Below are positions 11,821-22,100 of a stretch of 64,000 nucleotides of DNA, in pieces. Numbering within the stretch: the stretch's first letter is position 1; each line of letters opens with the position of its first letter. The translations under genes and the position numbers were made by a program. The stretch covers positions 1,860,001-1,924,000 of the forward strand of contig CM077834.1 of the NCBI GenBank assembly GCA_039720395.1, in the 5' to 3' direction. The notes under the pieces were generated by a model. The model made no database searches and was not told the DNA's origin. It was given only the letters and a program-made list of their open reading frames with translations. Source of the stretch: Liquidambar formosana (Eukaryota; Streptophyta; Magnoliopsida; Saxifragales; Altingiaceae).

Positions 11821-13960
11821 CACTATAGACTAGTCCAGATTAAGATGAGTAAATGTGTTTGATATATGCAGGAGTACTGAATCAAATATTATCTACTATG
11901 AATATGAATGTAATCAATGGGTAACTCAAAAAGTTGCATCATTGAAAATTGACTCGTTCAACCTTTTTCCTTCTCTTCTTTTATCTTGTTTCTCATATTC
12001 TACCTTAAAGCTACTTCAATTCAAATTTATCTTGATAATCGTTTCTTTTAACTTTCTTTCTTCCTTTCTTTTCTTTTCTTTTCTTTTCCTTTTTGTATTC
12101 TAAAGGTTCTTTAGATTTAAACACACAGGAGAAATCATTTGATGCTTGCTAGACCAGCAAACGACTCCTAAACGTGGCACACGCTTCTCGGAAAGATGGC
12201 TTATTGTGGAATCAAAATGGATTGTGACCAATGTCATGCATAATTGTCATGCGTGTGTTCATGGCGATGAATAGATAACACATGGCCAAGCCTCCACAAT
12301 TTAGAGTCTCACTTGAGAGACGACGTTTGTGGGAAATTAAGATATTGGACAATTTTAGACTATTCGATTCCAAAGATCTAATTTTCCAGTCAGAAATAAA
12401 GCACTCAAGCCATCCAAGAAAAAAGTCTTCAATTTAAAACCATGTGATAGCTTTGATTTTTGGTGGATCATCTCCAATACGACTCCAATCGGATCCACAT
12501 CCAAGAGATGGTTACTTATATGCCTCCAAATTAAATCAACAAAAATAATCCGAGTTTTTCTAAGGTCTAGCCCATCAAATGAATAGAGTACGTAGTGCAA
12601 CAAAATTATAGTAGGCCTTGAGTCTACACTGCTAGATTTTGAGTCTGCAAAATGGTTGGCCTTGCAATATATCGTAACAAAATCTCAGAATCGGATGGTT
12701 TTGATCTATTAGTCATCCAGTATTTTTCACGTTAACTTTGGCATTGAGGATCAAGCCAGAGGACAGAAGACTTGACCATGAAGAGCTATCCAAATTAGCT
12801 TTGCCCCTAGTGTCTTTGGTCTGTGACCCACAATGAAGTTCCATAAGCTTTAGCTTCTACAAAATTATTGATCAAGTGATCCTAAAGCAATTAAAGATGA
12901 CTCATGTAAATCAATCTAAAAAGAAAGATTTCTTGGATTCCACTGATAATTAGTCCAAAGTGGGGATGGATGAAAGTTTCTAGGTAGAAGTCTTTAACAT
13001 CTCTACTTTTGTTCTGAAAATCCACTGATTGAAAGTAAGTTCAAATTAAATGAAGAATTTTAAAGCTTGCTCAATAGTGATGATAGCATCTTGTCAAAAG
13101 AAATATAAAGAAGGCACAAACCAATGGAATTGTAATATTGACATCGATCTGAAATGCCCCCATTTTAATATAATAAAGAGTTGGAGCCATTTATATGCTA
13201 TTAAAATATGAGATAAAGGAAAAAAAGAATCTATAGGGATTAGTTAGGTGCAAAGCATTTGGAATCCCCTAATATTTAAATTAGAAAAAAAGAAGAAGAA
13301 AGAAAACAAACCCAATGGACTAATCCCAAATTAATATTGCCGGGAGAGGATGGATTATATATATATATGTGGATTAGGATTGGAACTTAATTTTTACGTT
13401 TAATTTTAATTAACTTGTCAAATGGTGAGTCGAACTTGACCATGTCTGCTTTTTGGAACACCATTGGATCTATATATATATGAATATAATTGTAAAATAA
13501 GAATTTTTTTTAAAAAATAAATAAATTTTTAATTAAATTCAAGGAAAAAAAAAATTCAGCATTTAACAGATAATTTTGTAACATGGCTATCATCACAATT
13601 CATAATTCACAAATGAGAGTGGAAAGTCGAAAATTTAAAATAGTGGCATTTCATGAATTTTTAAAAATTGATAACATCAACTATAGTAGTGGCTTCAACT
13701 TTTAAAAGTAATCTTATTCAAATGATAGATTTGTACCTTTAATGCTATATGAAATATTCAAATTATTTAATTTCTATTTAGATGCCTAGACGGGCCCTTA
13801 ATCATTACTCTTTCTCCATGTGCAAGTGTCCGAGGACCAAACTCGAGGATAAAAAAACTTGACAACTTGGCCATTGGCTTTGCACTTAAATCCTTATCAA
13901 GTAAACTATCCTGATAGAATTGTAATATTCCATCATCTCTAGTTTCCACAAAATTATTGG
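11821..13960. repeat. R1 repeat copy (RLP 5'-flank-like), near full length
   Basis: Non-coding. It holds the module 'ggttacttata...tcaacaaaaataatccgagtctttctaaggtctagccc' (in pieces at 12511-12570), which matches the RLP-A promoter flank. It also has the unit at 12700-12900, which resembles the RLP-B/C 5' flank near 24000 and 50080. Other R1 copies: 15590, 25330, 27421, 30050, 36300, 37560, 52830/59361 and 62331. Confidence 0.7.
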
Positions 13961-15589
13961 TCAAGTGGTCCTAAAGCAATAAAAATATAAAATATTGCTC
14001 GCCGTACCAATCCAAAAAGGATGGACTATTTGGGTTCCACTATTTGCTAGTCCAAATGAGGATGAAAGACATTGCCTAATACAAAAAAAAAAAAAAAAAA
14101 AAATGAAAAATGAAAAGAAAATGATAGTGCCTAATTCATCAGTATTTCAAATCTCCATTGTTAACGAAGTGCTAATGAATTCATCTGCAATCTGTGCTCA
14201 ATACAGCCTTTTTTTTTTTTTTTTTTTTTACCTATGCCTAAAGAATTAGTCTAGTCAAAGCTTTGGATACCTTAAGGCTCTGTTTAGTTCCTGGAATTTA
14301 TCAAGGAAAAAAAAATAAAATATAAGGAATTGTTCTTTTCCTCATTTGGTGGCAATGGAAAATTGAAAAAAGACTAAGAAGAATTGAAATAATTTTGGCT
14401 TGATATAATTTTATCTTTTTCTTTCATTTTCTTTTCTCCTAATTTTATTTCCCTTCCCTTTTTTATTTCCTTAGTAGAATCCACGAAACACATAGAGGGT
14501 AAGAATAGGAGGAAGAAAAAAAAAAGTGTACCCTATCAGTCACAAATGGTTTTGCATTACATAATTTTCCATATAGTTGGAATTTGGATTTGGGCGTGCT
14601 CTTTGGAACTGAAGACATGGACAATTTGGCTGTTTAATCCCTTAATTAATTAGCTTATAATTTTAAAAGTAGGTGGATGATACTTTACCCACTCAAGTGT
14701 GAACAGGGGACCGAGCTTGAGGACAAATGCCATGACCAGGATGAAGACCTGTTGGATAATTTGCGCTAAAGTCTATGATGATGGAACTATCTCGTCACTC
14801 TTTTGTCAAGTGTGGCTTCAAGGACCAAGCCACACTTGTGCTACGTGTGTGGTTTTGAGGCTCTTGTACAATTTTTTCCAAGAGTCCGTAATTGTTACTT
14901 CAAAAGTGGAATTGATGCCACATAACGTGAATGTAGAGCAAGGAAATTCCATATCCAATAAATGGAAGCGACTTTGGAAGAAATGTTGAGTGTGGAAATA
15001 AGAACATGACCAAAACTCGATTGTACTTTGTGAGACATTTGTAGGAAATCAAAATATCAAATGATTCATAACTATTTATTTTTATTTGTGATGATGATTA
15101 TCATTTTCTTGAATTCGTTAATTCAATGTTAGGAATTATATTTTCAATACTATGTAAATTTTTTTGAATTATCTAATTTTAAATTAGACACCCAAACAAG
15201 CCCTAATATATATGTATAAAGTATCTGGTTGTTAAGAATGGAACTATCAGTCAAGGTTGGAGGAAATCACATCAGTCAACAAGAAGGGTGGACTCGTAAC
15301 AAAAGGATCAACAGGGGAACATTACACGACCCTGCAGCAGACCGGAGAAGTCCAAAGGCAATTATCTAGAAACCAATCGGCCAACAAACGACCCATTATT
15401 TGGTTGAAACACCCATTAGCAATGAGAAAAGTTAATCTGAATGCATGACCAACTTTAAAACATGTCGGTACAGAGTGCTTTAATTCTAAAAGATTGCATT
15501 CGTCTAGTCTTTCGTAGTATACTGTTGAAAATTGATTCGTTCAACTTTCTTTCATGTTTCTCTTATCTTCCTTCTCATATGCTACTTTA
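13961..15589. repeat. R3 repeat and linker, non-coding
   Basis: 13961-14990 is repeated at about 31790-32580 and in part at 39450-39730 ('ccaaaaaggatggactatttggg', split by small differences). 15000-15590 is repeated at about 35130-36060. It includes poly-A and poly-T runs near 14083 and 14206. A possible 96-aa frame at 14699-14989 is disrupted in the other copies, so I do not call it. Confidence 0.6.
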
Positions 15590-16254
15590 GAGTCTCACTT
15601 GAGAGACGGCATTTGTAGGAGATTAAGATATTGGAAAATTTTAGGCTAGTTGATTCCAGAGATCTAATTTTCCAGCCAGAAGTAAACTACTCAAGCCATC
15701 CAAGAAGAAAGTCTTCAATTTAAAACCATGTGATAGCTTTGATTTTTGGTGGATCATCTCCAATACGACTCCAATCGGATCCACATCCAAGAGATGGTTA
15801 CTTATATGCCTCCAAATTAAATCAACAAAAATAAACCGAGTCTTTCTAAGGTCTAGCCCATCAAATGAATAGAGTAGTGCAACAAAATTATAGTAGGCCT
15901 TGAGTCTACACTGCTAGATTTTGAGTCTGCAAAATGGTTGACCTTGCAATCATAACAAAATCTCATAATCGGATGGTTTTGATCTATTAGTCATCTAATC
16001 GAGCATGTTGGTTTTGAATACAGAGAGAGGAGAACCTCATGAAAGAGGTAGTATTTTAGATGGAATGATAGAATGTGAATCAGTCTGACCAAAAAAAAAG
16101 ATAGAATGTGAATTATTGAATGGTAAACAACAAATCCTTCTTTTGGAAATTAAAGTTTATTAACACCATTCTGAATGGAATATAATGAGTTTTACCCCTT
16201 TTTGAGATTTATTTTTATTTTGACCCACTATTTTGTCATTCTCCCTTAATAATT
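15590..16254. repeat. R1 repeat, partial copy
   Basis: It contains the relict promoter module with TACTTATA at 15799-15806, and an interval (16010-16250) shared with 63180-63400. No gene seen apart from the tiny insertion annotated separately. Confidence 0.65.
16081..16099 (+). mobile_element. Extremely 5'-truncated LINE tail with 14-bp TSD
   Basis: The sequence 'cagtctgacc' plus nine A is flanked by two perfect copies of 'gatagaatgtgaat' (16067-16080 and 16100-16113). The paralogous copy at 63239-63260 has one copy and no insert. The full-length LINE at 52973-59339 ends 'tctgacc' before its poly-A. This fits a retroposition that copied only the last few template bases. Confidence 0.75.
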
Positions 16255-17890
16255 AAGGCAAATATTTAGAGAGCTTTAATAGCCCGTAATTGACATGCAC
16301 AATTAGAACTGACACCATAGAATGCGACTAGGGCAATGGCAATGCATTGTACCACCAATCATCTTATATCAAATTCATAAGAGGGTCACAAGGCATGCAG
16401 AATAGTGTTGATAGGCTGAATATAGCCAGCCAATGCATTTCCAGTTAATGTAGGAACCTTCTATACGGGGCAGAGGTAATGGGTGTGGAAATAGGGGACC
16501 ATATCCTCTTAATTCTATCGTGACCTGTCCCTGTTAACCTTATGCTGAAGTCTTTGTTGATGGACATCAAGTCAAATTGTGTTACGTATGTGTTCTCTAT
16601 AGAACATAGGAGGAGTTGCAAAGTCTTTTGGGGGACAGTAGAATTGACTAGGAAAACTTGTCCAAGTTAAAATAGAAAAAAGCACTAATTGCAACTGTAA
16701 TATTGAGATCCCACCAACGAGATGGATCAATTCAATTCCCAATGGACATCAATTGCCTTATAATATGGTTCTGAAGAAATAAAATTTAAAATATGAAATT
16801 TCAATAAAATTCAAGGAAAAATGAAAATAACTATTAAAAGGATGATTTCGTGACTATGGCTAGCACAGCTCAGTGAGCCCAAATAACCATTAAATGAAAT
16901 TAACCATATTGTGCTTCCTCAAAGGCTCTTGTACGATTCTTTGAATCACACTTCAATAAGCCTGTAAACTAGAATTGACATCATAGAATGCAACTAAACT
17001 AAAGGACAAAGACTGGACTAGGAAGACCTGTCCATGTTAACTTTGCGCTAAAGTCTTTGATGACGGAACTATCTTGATTAAATGAAGGACCCGTCACTCT
17101 TTTTTTCTAGTGTGGCTTCAACGACCAAGCCAACTTGTGCTACGTGTGTGGTTTTGAGGCTCGTGTACAATTTTTTCCAAGAGTTCATAATCGATACGTC
17201 AAAACTGGAAATTCCATATCCAATAAATGGAAGCGACTTTCGGAGAGATATCGAATGTGGAAATAAGAGGCCATGTAAGACTAATCATGAATAGAGACAT
17301 GTAGTAAAGTCTTTCCACGGCCTAGCCCATCAAATCAATGGACTGAATGGAGAAGGTCTAGATTTTGAGTTTGGATTGTTGGATTTTGAGGACCAAGCCA
17401 GAGGACATACCATATGGTCCGGTCCATGTTATAGCTTTGTCAAAAAAGTCTTTGGTTGTTGGGAATGGAATAGTTCCTTTGCACTAGGAGTCTTTTTTTT
17501 TTTTTTTGTTACATTAAAAATGTTGAGAGGAGAGGGTAGCATTCCCGTAACGCTGTGTGAGTGTTTCTATACCCAGACACAAGGGCGTAAACTCTGGGCT
17601 AAGGCCTACCTCATCCCAGTTAGCGGGAAGACTCTTTGATTGTTAAACAAAGCACCTGTAAGGGTCTAGCTTATTTTGCAATAAAAGTCATCAGTTGTTG
17701 ATAAAGGAACAGTCCTTTGCACTAGAAGTCTTTGATTGTCAAATGAAAGGACCCACAATGGTCTTCCATCCTCATCTCTAGGTTCCAAAAAATTATTGGT
17801 CAAGTGGTCACGAAGCAATTGAAGATGGCTCATGTACCAATCTTGAAAGATGGATTGTTTGGGTGTCCCTGCTAACTAGTCCAAATTAAG
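16255..17890. repeat. R2 repeat copy with internal insertion
   Basis: Homologous to 7530-8767 and the other R2 copies, with an extra segment at 16330-16720 shared with 63480-64000. Non-coding; candidate frames such as 17082-17294 are not conserved. Confidence 0.7.
17496..17629 (-). mobile_element. Short retroposon-like insertion, antisense, poly-A tail on minus strand
   Basis: R2 copies read 'gcactaaaagtctttgattgttaaac'. Here about 134 bp interrupts 'gagtcttt' and 'gactcttt', a possible duplication with a mismatch. The insert starts with a T-run, so the element ends in poly-A on the minus strand, preceded by 'cattttta atgtaac'. It is probably a 5'-truncated LINE or a SINE. No coding potential; the family is not identified. 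Confidence 0.55.
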
Positions 17891-19166
17891 ATGAGTACAT
17901 GTGTTTGATATATGCAGGAGTATTATCTACTATGAATATGATGTAATCAACTTGTAAAAAGAAGTACAAATGAACTCATTGTTCATTTGAAATCTGTGCT
18001 CAATGCACATTATAGACAAATTACCAGTGGAAATATTTTGTTTTTGACTAATTTTTTTTTAAAAGCTAAATTAATTCAATATTAGCTTAGGTGAGACGAG
18101 AAGATTTTGTGAAGTTAAATGTCGGCCCTAGCAATTTGTTCTGCCCTTAAATCACCAAAAAAATTGTCCAACATAAAGGTAAAAAACACAAGAAAAGAAA
18201 CACTTGATTTCCTTATTGAGCACTATATTGCTTGAAATATTATTAACAAAGACATAGGACATAGGAGGCTGAAGCCTAAGTACAGTAGCGGGGGATTTGA
18301 CCCCTAGTGGGTCTATAAACGAAGAATTACATATATTTTTCGAAGGCATTGGCAAAAAAGCACCAAATTACTGTATAAGAAAACTTTCTTCCCATGTTGG
18401 TTAACTTCGTCGGTGCATCCATTTGCTTGCCTAAATCGTTGCCTTATTCGATCTTGTCTACCATGATCTTTGCAACAGGGACCTGCAATCATTTACAGTA
18501 TATTATCATAATTAACAAGAATATAATTATCAGATAGAATCATATTGGGCATTGTTTCAAATGCGTGCCTGGATTCAGCCTTAGTCCTGCTACTCTGTGT
18601 GTGTGTTTAGGTTATGTTAACTTGAAAACAAAAAATTGAAAAAAAAAACAAAAAAAAAAAAAAAAAAAAAAAAAAACTCAATTTTGATCTCCAAGATTTG
18701 GATATATGCTCCCAAGCCCTAGGAGGAAATATACATATTACTCGTTGGTAGACGTGCAGCTTGGCCCCCACCTTGCAGTATTGTTTGCTTTGCCCAGCAC
18801 AACATCCTATAGGTTTGCCCCTCTGGACTTCAAGCCCAAAAGGCACCTCTAAAAGGAAGTATCTAGCGGCATCTTATAAGCCTCTCATCTGCATCCGATG
18901 TAAGATGCTAACTTCCCCACCTTGACGCAAGCATTACTCTAGCTCTGATACCATTTTAGATATGCAGCCTAGCCGCCACTACATAGGCATCATCCACATC
19001 CGATGTGAGTTGCTTACATTTGCATTTAACAAAATAATAATAATAATAATAATAAAATTCTAATAGTAGGCATAATGGGCATACGCCTATGTACTAAAAG
19101 AACAAATACTATTACAGGTGCATAAACAATTTTATTCTGCATCACAATGTGAAAATCAGTTGCATC
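17891..19166. other. Gene-free region, 3' flank of RLP-B, with retroelement traces
   Basis: Mostly unique within the window. It contains a T-arm-like 'ggggtcaaatccccc' on the minus strand near 18290-18304 (possible SINE relic), a long poly-A run near 18640-18675, an AAT microsatellite at about 19030-19056 and the PBS-like site annotated separately. A minus-strand AG at about 18483 ('gattgcag') could be the acceptor of an RLP-B 3'UTR intron, but its polypyrimidine tract is poor. Confidence 0.4.
18942..18953 (-). other. Copia-type primer-binding-site-like sequence (relic)
   Basis: The minus strand reads TGGTATCAGAGC, the classic initiator-Met-tRNA primer-binding site of plant Copia retrotransposons, preceded by 'tctaaaa'. 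Nearby 'catccgatgt' motifs at about 18890 and 18990 resemble LTR-associated sequence. No polyprotein is present, so at most a remnant. Confidence 0.4.
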
Positions 19167-19172
19167 ACTTAC
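19167..19172 (-). other. Putative 3'UTR splice donor (GTAAGT) of RLP-B
   Basis: The minus strand reads 'ttgggtaagtgatg' about 20 nt after the TAG stop, matching the other two RLP genes base for base although the sequence just before it differs. Confidence 0.5.
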
Positions 19173-19192
19173 CCAAGAACGACTTGCATCCA

Positions 19193-22100
19193 CTAATTCC
19201 TTCTTCCTCCTTGTCTACGAGTAGTGTTGTTCGTCCTCTTCACCTTCTTATGATGTTTTCCTTCACCCATCCTCATAAACCATTTAGGTTTTCCAGTTAA
19301 GAACATTAGACATCCCATGACAAATCCAAATACCGTTCCAGAACCATAGCCGATCACCACCACTTTCCATCCAAATCCACTTGTAGACACTAGTTCATCA
19401 TCTTCTCGTAATATGAATGGAGGTGGTTGTGGTGCCTCATCATCACCACATTTCTTTGTCAACGGAACTCCACACAATCCCATGTTCCCAATATACGAAT
19501 TATTTTCAAATGTATTAAATTGTTTGCCTTGAGGTATGCGTCCCACAAGATGGTTTTGCGAAAGGTTCAAAACTTCAAGAGTTGTCAAACTTGCCAATTG
19601 CTCAGGAATCTCTCCACTGATGTTGTTCCAAGAGAGGTCCAAAACTTCAAGCTTTCTCAAATTCTCCAATGATAGCGGGATAGGACCTGTAAGGTTGTTG
19701 TGAGAAAGGTTGAGTCCTCGAAGTGAACTAAGCTTTCCAATTGATTTTGGAATCTCTTTTTGGAATTTGTTGCAAGACAAATCAATGGTTGTGAAGATGG
19801 TTAGGATTCTCTGCATTACCATCTCCACCCCTTTGAGTGTAACTCTTATGGAATCTTGATAAGAAGCATCCCCCATGTAATTCGGTCCGCCTTTATCTTC
19901 ATTTGCGTTCATCATAGCTTTCAAATTATGAATATATCTTGTTGGCAAAGGCCCACTGAAATCATTGTAAGAGAGATCAAAGATTCGCAACTTGGGGAAG
20001 GGCTGCTTAGCTTTGGAATTCTTGATGGGTCCGTAAAATCCATTGGATCGTAAGACCAGAACATGTAACTCTGGAAGAGTGTCCAGCCAATGGGGGAATG
20101 TATCCTTTATCTTGTTGTTTCCGAGATCTAAGATTTCTAAATGCCTACAATGGATTAAAGATGGTGGTATCGGCCCTTCCAACTGATTGCCATTTAAGTC
20201 AATGTTCCTCAACAAATTGCCCTTTGCAAATATTCTAGGGATGGTGCCATTTAATCGATTCATTCGTAAATCCAACACGGAAAGTTTATTGCTGAAGTTT
20301 CCCAAACAGACAGGAATTATGCCACTCAAGAAGTTATTAGAAAAATCAAGAATTTGAAGGGAACTCAAATTGCATATCGAGTGAGGGATCTCTCCAATGA
20401 ATTTATTGTTCGAGATTGAAAGGATATTTGTGAAGAGTGGTGGATTTGGAAGTGGTCCTTCAAACAAGTTGGAATGAAGGTCAAGAATTTGCAAATTTTC
20501 CCATGATAGTTTCACTGCACCTGTCATAAAGTTGGAAGAAAGATTCAGATAACGCAATGAGTCCTTCCACATATCCAATGCCCAATTTGGAATTTGGCCA
20601 TGAATTTTATTTTTGGAAAGGTCTAGCAATTCCAATTGCTTTTGGGCTATTAAGAAATTGGGGAATTCACTTAAGTTGCAAGAAGATAAATACAAACCTA
20701 AAAATTTGGGCAAGGAGGAGTTGACATTGATGTTGGTGTTCAATGATAGATTATTGAACGAAATATCTAGATAATTTAGATTTCTCAACATTGAAAACTT
20801 GTCTATTTCCACAACTCCACTAAAATCATTGGATGAGAGAAAAAGTTGAGTGAGGTTCATATGTTGAAAGATTGACCACGGAATTGTACCATTGAGTTGG
20901 TTATAACTGAGGTCTAAGGAAACCAATGAAGGTAGAGTAAACACCCAAGATGAAATTATCCCAGTGAGTGAGTTATCAAATAAGTTAAGCTCTTTTAAAT
21001 TTGGAAGTACCAAAGAAGGAATGGGACCCACAAACTGATTCATTGAAAAGTCTAGACGAAATAGTCTTGTCAAGTTTGATAGTGAAGATGGGATCTCACC
21101 AATGAAATTATTATTTGAGAGGTCCAATTGAGTGATTAAGGTAAGATTACCAAGGAATGTTGGAAAGGCACCAGCGAAGCTACAATTATTGACCTGCAAG
21201 TAATTTAAGGAGTGTAGATTGCCGATTGAATGGGGTAGTTCTCCTGAGAAATTCGTGGAAGAGAGATACAAAGATTCCAAGGACTGTAGATTGCCGATTG
21301 AATGGGGTAGTTCTCCTGAGAAACTCGTGGAAGAGAGATACAAAGATTCCAAGGACCGTAGATTGCCGATTGAATGGGGTAGTTCTCCTGAGAAACTCGT
21401 GCCATAGAGATACAAAGATTCCAAGGACCGTAGATTGCCGATTGAATGGGGTAGTTCTCCTGAGAAACTCGTGGAAGAGAGATACAAAGATTCCAAGGAC
21501 TGTAGATTGCCGATTGAATGGGGTAGTTCTCCTGAGAAACTCGTGGAAGAGAGATACAAAGATTCCAAGGACCGTAGATTGCCGATTGAATGGGGTAGTT
21601 CTCCTGAGAAACTCGTGAAAGAGAGATACAAAGATTCTAAGGACCGTAGATTGCCGATTGAATGGGGTAGTTCTCCTGAGAAACTCGTGGAAGAGAGATA
21701 CAAAGATTCCAAGGACCGTAGATTGCCGATTGAATGGGGTAGTTCTCCTGAGAAACTCGTGCCACAGAGATACAAAGATTCCAAGGACTGTAGATTGCCG
21801 ATTGAATGGGGTAGTTCTCCTGAGAAACTCGTGCCACAGAGATCCAAATATTTCAAGGACCGTAGATTGCCGATTGAATGGGATAGTTCTCCTGAGAAAC
21901 TCGTGCCAGAGAGATCCAAAGATTCCAAGGACCATAGATTGCCGATTGAATGGGGTAGTTCTCCTGAGAAACTCGTGTAAGAGAGATCCAAATATTTCAA
22001 GGACTGTAAATTGCTGATTGAATCGAGTAGTTCTCTTGAAAAATTCACGTCAGAGAGAGCCAAATAATTCAAGGATTGTAGATGGCCGATGGATTTGAAC

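Noticed and set aside
12355..12603. 82-aa minus-strand frame, also seen as 102 aa at 30117-30425.
   Set aside because: It falls in the R1 repeat across the promoter-like module, is broken in other copies, and resembles no domain I know.
14699..14989. 96-aa frame with CATCVVLRLLYNFFQE, recurring at 17082-17294.
   Set aside because: The similarity follows from the R2 DNA repeat; frames are interrupted in most copies and there is no start or domain conservation.
18290..18304. tRNA T-arm-like sequence on the minus strand.
   Set aside because: No acceptor, D or anticodon arm could be found around it; at best a SINE relic.
21186..22017. Long open frames on the plus strand and in a second minus frame across the RLP-B array (up to 249 aa).
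   Set aside because: The unit is 72 bp, a multiple of three, so any frame free of stops in one unit stays open through all. They are by-products of the array and stop at its edges.
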